64,000 nt of DNA, taken from Pseudomonadota bacterium (GTDB lineage: Bacteria > Pseudomonadota > Alphaproteobacteria > Sphingomonadales > Sphingomonadaceae). Numbering within the stretch: position 1 is the stretch's first letter; the number at the start of each line of letters is the position of its first letter. Shown piece after piece: positions 1 through 8,596 of this stretch. The stretch spans positions 434,001 through 498,000 of the forward strand of contig JAEWEY010000004.1 of assembly GCA_023389105.1 (NCBI GenBank). The letters are read 5' to 3'. Position numbers and translations under genes: made by a program. Below the pieces are notes generated by a model. The model was not told where the DNA came from. It did no database searches and saw only the letters and a list, made by a program, of their open reading frames with translations.

Positions 1-76
1 ACAGCGCCATTGCGGTGATGGCGTTGGGGATCATCGCTCGAAAAGGAATGCGCCGAGGGTCGGCGTCGTCCTTCAC
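1..76 (-). CDS. pssA: CDP-diacylglycerol-serine O-phosphatidyltransferase, N-terminal fragment
   Basis: Only the first 25 codons lie in the window; the gene runs off the left edge. The minus-strand reading begins with GTG at 76 and contains RRIPFRAMIPN followed by AITAMAL. This matches the start of alphaproteobacterial PssA, where an arginine-rich cytoplasmic start precedes the first membrane helix. PssA makes phosphatidylserine from CDP-diacylglycerol and serine in the inner membrane. The start codon overlaps the psd stop as GTGA, so the two genes are translationally coupled and supply consecutive steps of phosphatidylethanolamine synthesis. Identification rests on the short N-terminal motif plus the psd neighbour. 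Confidence 0.8.
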   Translation of the reverse strand, partial: MKDDADPRRIPFRAMIPNAITAMAL

Positions 77-813
77 TGGCTGATGCCGGTCAGCGTGACG
101 TCACTGCCGATCTCGGCAATCACGGTCTCGCCGGCAATCGATCGCTGGCCGAGCAGTACCTTGGGCGCGGTTCCTGCGGGAAGGTATACATCCACGCGGC
201 TACCGAAGCGGATCAGCCCGACGCGCTGGCCGACGTCCACCGCATCGCCCTCACGCACGAAGGACAGGATGCGACGCGCCACGAGGCCCGCGATCTGCGT
301 GAACCCAATGCGTAAGCCGTCGGCGCTCTCGACCAAGAAGTGCTGCCGCTCATTGTCCTCGCTGGCCTTGTCGAGGTCGGCGTTGACGAACTTGCCCGGA
401 ACGTAGGCGATGCGCTTAATCCGCCCGGAAATCGGCGCGCGATTAATGTGGACATCGAAGACGCTCATGAAAATCGAGACGCGGGTGTACTCGCCGTCGG
501 CAAGCCCGTCGGCACCGCGTAGCTCGGGCGGCGGCGCAACGCGGGCGATCATGGTGATGAGGCCGTCGGCAGGGGCGACGATCAGCCCCTCCCCGCGCGG
601 CGTGGTCCGCACCGGATCGCGGAAGAATGTGGCGACCCAGATCGTCAATCCGACAAGCAGCCATCCGAGCATCTGCCAGTGCAGCAGAAACGCAAGCAGC
701 GTGACGGCACCCACCCCGACCGCATATTTTCGGCCTTCGGGGTGAACGGCCGGAAAACGCCACTTTACGGTGGTCGTGGGAAGCGGGCTGTCGTGCTTGT
801 CGATTGCGGGCAT
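73..813 (-). CDS. psd: phosphatidylserine decarboxylase proenzyme
   Basis: This 246-residue protein belongs to the short, PSD-A-like class. It converts phosphatidylserine to phosphatidylethanolamine at the inner membrane. A hydrophobic segment covers about residues 31-63. PADG (81-84) and the FDVHINRAP block (119-127) are conserved. The self-cleavage site is the Gly204-Ser205 pair in RFGSRVDVY; the serine would become the pyruvoyl cofactor after cleavage into beta and alpha chains (family knowledge). It is the first gene of a psd-pssA operon and is divergent from icd, with about 100 bases between them for both promoters. Confidence 0.95.
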   Translation of the reverse strand: MPAIDKHDSPLPTTTVKWRFPAVHPEGRKYAVGVGAVTLLAFLLHWQMLGWLLVGLTIWVATFFRDPVRTTPRGEGLIVAPADGLITMIARVAPPPELRGADGLADGEYTRVSIFMSVFDVHINRAPISGRIKRIAYVPGKFVNADLDKASEDNERQHFLVESADGLRIGFTQIAGLVARRILSFVREGDAVDVGQRVGLIRFGSRVDVYLPAGTAPKVLLGQRSIAGETVIAEIGSDVTLTGISQ

Positions 814-913
814 CGCGGTGCCTTACTTGGACAAATCAGCGCGCACAACGCTGCGGTTGCCCTGTCGCTGCGGCGGTCCTAGAGCGCCCGCCAAACCAGA
901 ACGCAGGGAAAAT

Positions 914-2143
914 ATGGCCAAGATCAAGGTAAAGAACCCGGTCGTCGAGCTCGACGGCGACGAGATGACGCGCATCATCTGGCAATGGATCCGCGAGCGG
1001 CTGATCCAGCCCTATCTCGACGTCGATCTGCTTTACTATGACCTCTCGGTCGAGAACCGCGACGCGACCGGTGACCAGATCACCATCGACGCCGCCAACG
1101 CCATCAAGGAGCATGGCGTCGGCGTGAAGTGCGCGACGATCACACCCGACGAAGCCCGCGTCGAAGAATTCAAGCTCACCAAGATGTGGAAATCGCCCAA
1201 CGGCACGATCCGCAACATCCTGGGCGGCGTCATTTTCCGCGAGCCGATCGTGATCTCGAACGTGCCGCGGTTGATCCCGGGCTGGACCGACCCGATCGTG
1301 GTCGGCCGTCACGCATTCGGCGACCAGTATCGCGCGACGGACTTCAAGGTGCCCGGTCCCGGCAAACTGACCATGAAGTGGGTCGGCAACGACGGGCAGG
1401 AGCTCGACTTCGACGTGTTCGACTTCCCCGCCGCGGGTGTCGCGATGGGCATGTACAATCTGGACGAAAGCATCCGCGACTTTGCCCACGCCTGCTTCAA
1501 CTACAGCCTCGGCCGCGGCTGGCCACTGTACCTGTCGACGAAGAACACGATCCTGAAGGCCTATGACGGCCGCTTCAAGGACATCTTCCAGGAGATTTAC
1601 GAGAGCGAATACAAAGCGAAGTTCGAAGCTGCTGGCATCGAATATCAGCACCGCCTGATCGACGACATGGTCGCGTCCGCGCTGAAGTGGAGCGGCAAGT
1701 TCGTCTGGGCCTGCAAGAACTACGACGGCGACGTTCAGTCCGACCAGGTGGCGCAGGGCTTCGGCTCGCTGGGCCTGATGACCTCGGTTCTGATGACGCC
1801 TGACGGCAAGACGATCGAGGCCGAGGCGGCGCACGGCACCGTGACCCGCCACTACCGCATGCACCAGCAGGGCAAGGCGACCTCGACCAACCCGATCGCC
1901 TCGATCTTCGCCTGGACCGGCGGCCTCAAATATCGCGGCAAGTTCGACGAGACGCCTGAGGTGGTCCGCTTCGCCGAAACGTTGGAGCGGGTCTGCGTAG
2001 AGACCGTCGAGAAGGGTCAGATGACCAAGGATCTCGCGATTCTGGTTGGTCCGGAGCAGGCGTGGATGACGACCGAGCAGTTCTTCGATGCGATCGTCCA
2101 CAACCTGGAGACGGCAATGGCCGGCGAAGGGGTTACCGCCTAA
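914..2143 (+). CDS. icd: NADP-dependent isocitrate dehydrogenase (eukaryotic-type homodimer)
   Basis: The 409-residue enzyme oxidatively decarboxylates isocitrate to 2-oxoglutarate in the TCA cycle, reducing NADP. The N-terminus (KNPVVELDGDEMTR) and the KSPNGTIRN substrate loop are those of the eukaryotic-like IDH family found in many alphaproteobacteria rather than the E. coli type. The ATG at 914 is chosen because AGGG lies a few bases upstream and family members begin with MAKIKVKNP; the reading frame stays open upstream to 770 without family similarity. The stop interlocks with the stop of the convergent flavoprotein gene as CTAA at 2140-2143. Confidence 0.96.
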   Translation: MAKIKVKNPVVELDGDEMTRIIWQWIRERLIQPYLDVDLLYYDLSVENRDATGDQITIDAANAIKEHGVGVKCATITPDEARVEEFKLTKMWKSPNGTIRNILGGVIFREPIVISNVPRLIPGWTDPIVVGRHAFGDQYRATDFKVPGPGKLTMKWVGNDGQELDFDVFDFPAAGVAMGMYNLDESIRDFAHACFNYSLGRGWPLYLSTKNTILKAYDGRFKDIFQEIYESEYKAKFEAAGIEYQHRLIDDMVASALKWSGKFVWACKNYDGDVQSDQVAQGFGSLGLMTSVLMTPDGKTIEAEAAHGTVTRHYRMHQQGKATSTNPIASIFAWTGGLKYRGKFDETPEVVRFAETLERVCVETVEKGQMTKDLAILVGPEQAWMTTEQFFDAIVHNLETAMAGEGVTA

Positions 2144-3339
2144 GCCTTCGGCGAGCGGACATGTTCCTGGCGGATGCCGTGGCCGATGAAGTAGCCAGGT
2201 ATCCGCCGCAGGAACGAGAAGCGATTTAACAGTTGCAGCAAAAGCGGGGGTTTTTGTGTAGCTTGCAGCTGACCTTCGATTAGCGGTTGCAGGACGCGCT
2301 CGTGCACGGCGCGCTGCGCGCCCTGGATTGCGCGGGTTGGAAGCATGCGTCGTTCCTGAACCTTGGATAGCAGAGCATCGACGCGTTCTCCCCGCGCGAT
2401 CGGACCAGCGAGGATGTTAGCGGTGCAAACCGCGTCCTGCACAGCAAGGTTGATTCCAATGCCACCAACCGGACTCATGGCGTGCGCCGCGTCGCCAATT
2501 GCGAGCAATCCGGGCATGTGCCATCGCGTCAGGCGGTCCAGCGAGACGGAAAGTAGCCGGACGTGATCGAAGTCGGGGATCGCTCGTTCGAGATCGGGCA
2601 GGTCTGGTGCCGCGGCGCGAAGGTCGGCCCGAAACGCCTCAATCCCGTGGGCGATGACCTTTTCAGCGCTGCCCTTGGCGATGACAAAGGCGCATTGCCA
2701 ATATTCCCCGCGATCAATCATCACGATGAGCCGATAGCCTTTGATGGCGCCCCGAAGGGCGGTTCCCCTCTCCTGCTTGGGCACCGGCACCCAGAAGACG
2801 TCGATCGGGGCGCCGAGTTCTTCGAGTGGAAGGATCTGCCGGACTTGAGACTCGCGACCGTCGGCAGCAATCACGAGCGGGGCCCGAAGCTCTTGACCGT
2901 CGGCGACGCGGACGCCAACAACCCTCCCCGCTTCCTGAAGATATTCCACGACCGGCGCTTCCATCGTAAGCTTGAAACCCGGAAGCTTCACCGCGTGATC
3001 GCGGAGGAAATCCAGAAATTCCCACTGCGGCATCATGGCGATGAACGGCGCCGGCATGTGGAGGTGCGTGAGGTCGCCGATCTGTATCAGGCGACCGTTC
3101 CAGCTGATCTCGGCGCGGTCGATGAGATTGTGAGGGCGCGTCAGGAACTCGGTGAGCAGGCCCAACTCGTCTAGGATCTGCATCGTCGATGGGTGGACAG
3201 TGTCGCCGCGGAAATCGCGGAAGAAGTCCGCATGCTTTTCGAGGACGTGGACGCGGCATCCCGCACGAGCGAAAAGCAACGCGGCCATCATGCCGGCAGG
3301 GCCACCGCCAACGACGATCAGGTCGCATTCTGACGTCAT
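2140..3339 (-). CDS. FAD-dependent monooxygenase, UbiH/PHBH-like family
   Basis: This 399-residue flavoprotein has the three FAD signatures of aromatic hydroxylases. The dinucleotide-binding motif VVGGGPAGM is at about 9-17, the DG motif (IAADGRES) is in the middle, and the GD motif (AIGDAAHAMSPVGGIG) is near 275-290. Family members hydroxylate aromatic or ubiquinone-type substrates with NAD(P)H and oxygen. The substrate cannot be read from the sequence, and no ubiquinone or catabolic genes are adjacent, so I give no gene symbol. It lies convergent to icd with a four-base stop overlap. The small DUF2945 gene lies 39 bases upstream on the same strand. Confidence 0.85.
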   Translation of the reverse strand: MTSECDLIVVGGGPAGMMAALLFARAGCRVHVLEKHADFFRDFRGDTVHPSTMQILDELGLLTEFLTRPHNLIDRAEISWNGRLIQIGDLTHLHMPAPFIAMMPQWEFLDFLRDHAVKLPGFKLTMEAPVVEYLQEAGRVVGVRVADGQELRAPLVIAADGRESQVRQILPLEELGAPIDVFWVPVPKQERGTALRGAIKGYRLIVMIDRGEYWQCAFVIAKGSAEKVIAHGIEAFRADLRAAAPDLPDLERAIPDFDHVRLLSVSLDRLTRWHMPGLLAIGDAAHAMSPVGGIGINLAVQDAVCTANILAGPIARGERVDALLSKVQERRMLPTRAIQGAQRAVHERVLQPLIEGQLQATQKPPLLLQLLNRFSFLRRIPGYFIGHGIRQEHVRSPKA

Positions 3340-3378
3340 GGCACCAACGTGCCAGAGCTGTCGGCGATAGAAAAGCGC

Positions 3379-3585
3379 CTAGGCTTTCTTCAGCGACCCC
3401 GCCTTGTGCGCCGCGCGTTTCCTCTCGTCCGTCTCGACGAGATATTCGGGATTGTCCTTCGACGCAGCGACCTTGTGGCCTTTGATCGTCATGGGCGACG
3501 TGACCTTCTTCACGACCTTGCCCTCGGCAGTGCCACCGTGCGAGCTCCAGGATACGCGGTCACCCGCTTTCAACGTCTTCGTCAT
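3379..3585 (-). CDS. DUF2945 / HVA1-type TUDOR-like small protein
   Basis: A 68-residue, lysine-rich soluble protein. The pattern KAGDRVSW, GTAEGKVVKK, KDNPEYLVETD and AAHKAGSLKK is that of DUF2945, also annotated as hypervirulence-associated TUDOR domain. No biochemical function is established. The start at 3585 (MTKTLKAGD) is chosen because GGAGG lies six bases upstream; an in-frame start seven codons earlier lacks such a site. It could be co-transcribed with the flavoprotein gene downstream. Confidence 0.75.
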   Translation of the reverse strand: MTKTLKAGDRVSWSSHGGTAEGKVVKKVTSPMTIKGHKVAASKDNPEYLVETDERKRAAHKAGSLKKA

Positions 3586-3650
3586 GAGTACCTCCAGCGC
3601 GCACAACGCCTGCGGATGACTTCGCGGCCCGCGCCTGCTCTAAAGGCGGT

Positions 3651-5453
3651 ATGGCAGGAGAACCTTCGATCGGTGGTCATGGGCTCAACGATGCTCTCAC
3701 CATTCTTGGCGCCGCGGGCATCGTTATTCCGGCGTTCGCCCGCCTTAAGGTATCGCCAGTCATTGGCTTCATTCTCGTTGGCGTCGTCGCCGGTCCGTTC
3801 GGTCTCGGCGCGCTGGCCTCAGGCCACCCCTGGCTGCGGAACGTCTCGATTGCTGATGCGCATTCGATCGAACCCTTTGCGGAACTCGGCATCATCCTGC
3901 TGTTGTTCTCCGCCGGATTGCACATCAGCTTTCGTCGGCTTCGCGCGATGCGGAATGCCGTGTTTGGGGTTGGCACCGCAGAATTGGTTGGTTGCGCCCT
4001 GCTGATTGGGTGCGGCGTTTACGCCTTCGGGGGATCGCCCGCCCTGGCAGTTGCGCTGGGCCTCGCGCTTGCCCTGTCATCAACGGCCTTGGTTTTGCCG
4101 ATCACTGGGATGGACGGGGCTGTCGGCCGCTCGGCCTTCGCAATGCTGTTGTTCGAGGATTTGGCGTTGGTCCCGATGCTGTTCCTGATCGAACTGATCG
4201 GCGGTCATGCTGAAACAGGCGAGTTCGTCCGGACCGCAATACTTGGTGTATTGGTCGTCGCGGCGATGCTGATCGTCGGCCGCATCGCCCTCCCCGGGCT
4301 TTTCGCACAAGCCGCGCGCACGAAGAGCCCGGAATTATTCCTGGCCATTAGCTTGCTAACCGTCATCGTGGCGAGTTTAGCGACCGGCGCGGTCGGTCTG
4401 TCACCGATCCTTGGCGCATTGATCGCCGGCATCCTGATCGCCGAGACGGATTATAGTGCGGAGGTCGAGGCCATCACGACACCCCTGGCCGGACTGGCCT
4501 TGGGCGTATTCCTGATCACGGTCGGGATGCGCATCGACCTTTCTGCGCTGGCAAAGAACTGGCCCGCTATCCTGGGAGCGGCGGCGGCTATTCTCGTTAT
4601 CAAGGCGCTTGTTACCTCTGCCCTGCTCAGGGCGTCGGGAATCCGGCCTGCGGTGGCCATCGAGACTGGGGTTGTGATGGCGAGCCCCTCGGAGACCAGC
4701 CTGATCGTCATCGGCGCCGCCGCAAGTGCGGGGATCATTGCGACCGCCGAAGCCAATTTTTGGACGACGGTGACGGCGCTTGGCCTGACGGTGACTCCCC
4801 TACTGGCGGCGATCGGCAATCGCATGGGCCGCCGAGTCGAAAACGAGCCGATCGATGAGACAACAGCAACTGGCAAGCAGCGCACGGTCATTTTCGGCTT
4901 CGGCCGGGTCGGCCGAATGGTTGCCGATATGCTGGCCGCGCACGACGAGCCCTATCTGGCCGTAGACAGCGACGTTGATGGCGTGCGCCGCGCCCGCGCT
5001 GCAGGCTATTCAGTGATGTTCGGGGATGTCCGTCGCCCCGAACTCGCGGACCAACTCGACCTGGGCCATGCGTCGGCACTTGTGCTGACCATGGATGATC
5101 CCGTGTTGGTGGCCCAGCTTGCGCGGCGGGTTCGTGGGTGGGTGCCGAAGCTGCCGATCATCGCGCGGGCACGCGATACAACCCATGCAGCCCAGCTTTA
5201 TAAGGCCGGCGTTACCGACGCTGTTCCGGAGGCGCTCGAGGCGTCGCTGCAACTCGCCGAAGCGGTCCTTGTCGACTTGGGGGCCCCCATGGGCCCTGTT
5301 ATCGCGTCAATTCACGAGAAGCGCGCGGAGCTTCGCGGAAAAATCATGGCCGATGCGCAACTGGCGGAAGAGCCCTCTTTGGGTCGCCGCCGGGTCCGCG
5401 ACGTGGCTCAACCTTCGGGCGTGGGTTCGAAACGAAGCACTCCGGCAACATAG
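3651..5453 (+). CDS. K+/H+ antiporter, CPA2 family with RCK/TrkA-N domain (KefB/KefC/YbaL-like)
   Basis: This 600-residue inner-membrane protein has about a dozen hydrophobic segments over residues 10-385, typical of the CPA2 cation:proton exchanger fold. A cytoplasmic RCK_N (TrkA-N) domain follows, beginning near residue 410 with the nucleotide-binding motif VIFGFGRVGR. Kef-type proteins exchange potassium for protons and are gated by nucleotides or glutathione conjugates. Which KEF subtype this is cannot be decided; YbaL-like is an alternative. The 3' end overlaps the convergent GFA-family gene by 46 bases. AAAGG lies just upstream of the ATG. Confidence 0.88.
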   Translation: MAGEPSIGGHGLNDALTILGAAGIVIPAFARLKVSPVIGFILVGVVAGPFGLGALASGHPWLRNVSIADAHSIEPFAELGIILLLFSAGLHISFRRLRAMRNAVFGVGTAELVGCALLIGCGVYAFGGSPALAVALGLALALSSTALVLPITGMDGAVGRSAFAMLLFEDLALVPMLFLIELIGGHAETGEFVRTAILGVLVVAAMLIVGRIALPGLFAQAARTKSPELFLAISLLTVIVASLATGAVGLSPILGALIAGILIAETDYSAEVEAITTPLAGLALGVFLITVGMRIDLSALAKNWPAILGAAAAILVIKALVTSALLRASGIRPAVAIETGVVMASPSETSLIVIGAAASAGIIATAEANFWTTVTALGLTVTPLLAAIGNRMGRRVENEPIDETTATGKQRTVIFGFGRVGRMVADMLAAHDEPYLAVDSDVDGVRRARAAGYSVMFGDVRRPELADQLDLGHASALVLTMDDPVLVAQLARRVRGWVPKLPIIARARDTTHAAQLYKAGVTDAVPEALEASLQLAEAVLVDLGAPMGPVIASIHEKRAELRGKIMADAQLAEEPSLGRRRVRDVAQPSGVGSKRSTPAT

Positions 5454-5854
5454 GTCCGGTGCTCCGGATTGTCCGACGGGTGGCGCTGACCGTCGTTCAC
5501 GACAACCGCCGTGAATTCGAAGGGCGACAGACCCTCGAGACAGGCGACGTTGAGGCCAAGCTCACTCGGGTTCGAACGGCGCTTGTGGTGCGTGTAGATG
5601 CCGCATTGGGTGCAGAAGTGATGCTCAGCGACGCCGGTGTTGAAGCGGTAGGTGGCGAGCGTGTCCTCGCCCTGCAGGAGCGTGAAGCCGTCGATGCTTC
5701 CGGTAACCGCGACCGCGCCGCGCATTCGGCACATGGAACAGGTGCATCGACGGGCCGACGCCAGGCCCTCTGGCAGTTGCGCCGTGAACTTGACCGCACC
5801 GCAATGACAGGCACCTTTGAGAGTGACTGGCGCTGCCGAGGCGGTATCGATCAT
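5408..5854 (-). CDS. GFA (glutathione-dependent formaldehyde-activating) family protein
   Basis: A 148-residue zinc protein of the GFA/CENP-V fold. The metal-binding cysteines are visible: Cys16 and Cys18 in ACHCGAVKF, Cys37, Cys39 and Cys42 in RCTCSMC, and Cys81 and Cys84 in FCTQCGIYTHH. GFA homologues were first described as glutathione-formaldehyde condensing enzymes, but many members have no proven activity, so the call is at family level only. It starts at the alaS stop (ATGA overlap), placing it as the distal gene of an alaS operon. Its 3' end runs 46 bases into the convergent antiporter gene. Confidence 0.88.
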   Translation of the reverse strand: MIDTASAAPVTLKGACHCGAVKFTAQLPEGLASARRCTCSMCRMRGAVAVTGSIDGFTLLQGEDTLATYRFNTGVAEHHFCTQCGIYTHHKRRSNPSELGLNVACLEGLSPFEFTAVVVNDGQRHPSDNPEHRTYVAGVLRFEPTPEG

Positions 5855-8505
5855 GCGGCGACTTTCTGCAGCGCATCCTTCACGGCAGCTATGGCTTCGG
5901 CGGCCCTGGACCCGTCAGGTCCGCCGCCTTGCGCCATGTCCGGACGGCCACCGCCGCCCTGCCCGCCCAATTCCGCAACCGCGGTCTTGAGCAGGTCGAC
6001 GGCATTGACCTGGCCGATGAGGTCGTCGGTGACGCCGACAGCAACACTGGCGCGGCCGTCATTCACCGCGATCAGCACGCCGATCCCCGATCCCACACGC
6101 TTCTTCAGCTCGTCAACAGTGGATCTTAAGTCCTTGGGATTGAGGCCTTCCGCGACTTGGCCAAGGAACTTGTAGCCGCCCACCTCTTCTGGCTCCGCGG
6201 CGCCCGATGCGTTGCCGCTGCCACCCATCGCCAGCGCCTTTTTGGCGTCCGCAAGCTCGCGTTCGAGCCGGCGCCGGTCCTCGACCAGCGCAGCAATGCG
6301 TGCGGGAACCTCGTCCGGTGCAGCCTTTAGCGTCGCCGCGGCCTCGCGCAGGCGGGCGTCTCGCTGGTTGAGCCATGCACGCGCGGCCTCGCCGGTGAGG
6401 GCTTCGATACGGCGGACGCCTGCGGACACGGCACTTTCGGAGATAATCTTCAGCAGCTGGATGTCGCCCAGCGCCCGGACATGTGTGCCGCCGCACAGCT
6501 CGACCGAATAGTCGTTCTCGTCGAAGCGTCCCATGGAAAGGACGCGAACCTCGTCGCCGTACTTCTCACCGAACAGAGCCATGGCGCCCGCCGCGATGGC
6601 CTCGTCCGGCGTCATCAGGCGCGTGCTGACCGTCTCGTTGGAGCGGATCTGCGCGTTCACTTCCGCTTCCACCGCGTCGATCTCGTCGCGCGTGAGTGCG
6701 TTGGGATGCGAGAAGTCGAACCGGAAATAGTCTGGAGCGACCAGGCTGCCCTTCTGCGTGACGTGCGTGCCGAGATGGCGGCGCAGCGCGGCATGCAAAA
6801 GGTGCGTGGCGCTGTGGTTCGCGCGGACGCGATCACGGCGCTCGGCGTCGACGGACTGATGCACCGTTTCGCCGAGGCTAAGCTCGCCGGCGGTCACTTT
6901 CGTCCGCAGGACGTGGAGCTTGCCCAGCGGCTTTGACGTATCCTCAACCTCGCCCACGAAGCCTTTGAGCGTGGTCAGTTTTCCCTGGTCGCCTATCTGC
7001 CCGCCGCTCTCGCCATAAAAAGGGGTCTGGTTGAGCAGCAGTTCGACCGTGTCGCCGATCTCCGCGGTGTCTGCGCGCGCGCCGTCCTTGACGATGGCGA
7101 GCACAACGCCCTCGCCTTCATCGCCCGAATAGCCGGTGAATTCGGTCGCGCCATATTCCTCGGCGAGGTCGAACCAGACGTCGTCGCTGGCCTTGGCGCC
7201 GGAGCCTTTCCAGGCCGCGCGGGCCTTGGCCTTCTGCTCGGCCATGGCAGCGTCGAAGCCTGGCCGGTCGACCTGGAGGCCGCGGGCGCGCAGAGCGTCC
7301 TCGGTCAGATCGTAGGGGAAGCCGTAGGTGTCATAGAGCTTGAACGCCGTCGCACCGGGCAGCGTGCCGCCCTCGGCGAGGTCGCCCGTGGCTTCGTCGA
7401 GCAGCTTGAGGCCGTTGGCGAGCGTCTGGCGGAAGCGCGTCTCCTCCTGCTGCAGCGTGGCTTCGATTAGCGGCTGCGCGCGGAGCAGCTCGGGATAAGC
7501 AACGCCCATCTCGGCGACCAATGCGGGGACGAGCCGGTACATCAACGGCTCCTTCGAGCCGAGCAGGTGCGCGTGACGCATCGCGCGACGCATGATGCGA
7601 CGGAGGACATAGCCGCGGCCCTCATTGGCTGGCAGCACGCCGTCCGCGATCAGGAAACCCGAGGTGCGCAGGTGGTCGGCGATGATGCGGTGGCTGGCCG
7701 ACATGTCCGCCGCAGCGTTCGAGGTCAGCGATTCCGACGCGGCAATCAGCGCCTTGAACGTGTCGGTCTCGTAATTGTCGGTGGTGCCCTGGAGCACCGC
7801 GGCGATGCGCTCCAGGCCCATGCCGGTGTCGATCGACTTGCTGGGCAGCTCCGAGACGATCTCGCCCGCCGCCTGCTCATATTGCATGAAGACGAGGTTC
7901 CAGACTTCGACGAAACGGTCGCCGTCTTCGTTTGGGCTGCCCGGAGGGCCGCCGGGGATATGGTTGCCGTGGTCGTAAAAGATTTCCGAGCACGGCCCGC
8001 ACGGCCCGTCGTCCCCCATCGACCAGAAATTGTCCTTGGTCGGGATGCGGATGATGCGGCTTTCGGGGAGGCCGCTGATCTTGCGCCACAAGTCGAAGGC
8101 TTCGTCGTCGGTGTGGTAGACGGTGGCAGTCAGCCGATCGGGGCTGAGCCCCCACTCCTTCGTCAGCAGGTTCCAGGCGAGCTCGATCGCGCGGTCCTTG
8201 AAATAGTCGCCGAACGAGAAGTTGCCGAGCATTTCGAAGAAGGTGTGGTGGCGCGCGGTGTATCCGACATTGTCGAGGTCGTTGTGCTTGCCGCCCGCGC
8301 GGACGCATTTCTGGGCGCTGGTTGCGGTCTGGTAGGGCCGGCTTTCGAGGCCGGTGAAGACGTTCTTGAACGGGACCATGCCGGCGTTGACGAACATCAA
8401 GGTCGGGTCGTTCTGCGGCACCAGCGGCGCCGACTGCACCCGCGCGTGACCATTGGTCTCGAAATAGTCGAGGAAGGAGCGGCGGATGTCGTTGGTCGAG
8501 GTCAT
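5851..8505 (-). CDS. alaS: alanyl-tRNA synthetase
   Basis: At 884 residues this is a full-length AlaRS, which charges tRNA-Ala and edits mischarged Ser/Gly-tRNA-Ala. The class II catalytic core is at the N-terminus (FEMLGNFSFGDYFK near residue 90). The editing domain carries the zinc ligands in HSATHLLHAAL and ELCGGTHV. The C-Ala domain ends with a glycine-rich GGQGGGGRPDMAQGGG segment, also standard. It is divergent from the TPR gene over a 91-base gap and coupled to the GFA gene downstream. Confidence 0.98.
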   Translation of the reverse strand: MTSTNDIRRSFLDYFETNGHARVQSAPLVPQNDPTLMFVNAGMVPFKNVFTGLESRPYQTATSAQKCVRAGGKHNDLDNVGYTARHHTFFEMLGNFSFGDYFKDRAIELAWNLLTKEWGLSPDRLTATVYHTDDEAFDLWRKISGLPESRIIRIPTKDNFWSMGDDGPCGPCSEIFYDHGNHIPGGPPGSPNEDGDRFVEVWNLVFMQYEQAAGEIVSELPSKSIDTGMGLERIAAVLQGTTDNYETDTFKALIAASESLTSNAAADMSASHRIIADHLRTSGFLIADGVLPANEGRGYVLRRIMRRAMRHAHLLGSKEPLMYRLVPALVAEMGVAYPELLRAQPLIEATLQQEETRFRQTLANGLKLLDEATGDLAEGGTLPGATAFKLYDTYGFPYDLTEDALRARGLQVDRPGFDAAMAEQKAKARAAWKGSGAKASDDVWFDLAEEYGATEFTGYSGDEGEGVVLAIVKDGARADTAEIGDTVELLLNQTPFYGESGGQIGDQGKLTTLKGFVGEVEDTSKPLGKLHVLRTKVTAGELSLGETVHQSVDAERRDRVRANHSATHLLHAALRRHLGTHVTQKGSLVAPDYFRFDFSHPNALTRDEIDAVEAEVNAQIRSNETVSTRLMTPDEAIAAGAMALFGEKYGDEVRVLSMGRFDENDYSVELCGGTHVRALGDIQLLKIISESAVSAGVRRIEALTGEAARAWLNQRDARLREAAATLKAAPDEVPARIAALVEDRRRLERELADAKKALAMGGSGNASGAAEPEEVGGYKFLGQVAEGLNPKDLRSTVDELKKRVGSGIGVLIAVNDGRASVAVGVTDDLIGQVNAVDLLKTAVAELGGQGGGGRPDMAQGGGPDGSRAAEAIAAVKDALQKVAA

Positions 8506-8596
8506 GCTGCCGATGTAAATCTCTTGCTGCAGTGCGGCAAGGACGGCGCTTGAGCAGGCGCTCCGGCGTGTTAGGCTCCCGGTCGAGGGGGCTCAC

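Noticed and set aside
836..2101. A 421-codon minus-strand open frame opposite icd
   Set aside because: It lies wholly opposite a certain gene, has no family similarity, and its composition is that of an antisense shadow.
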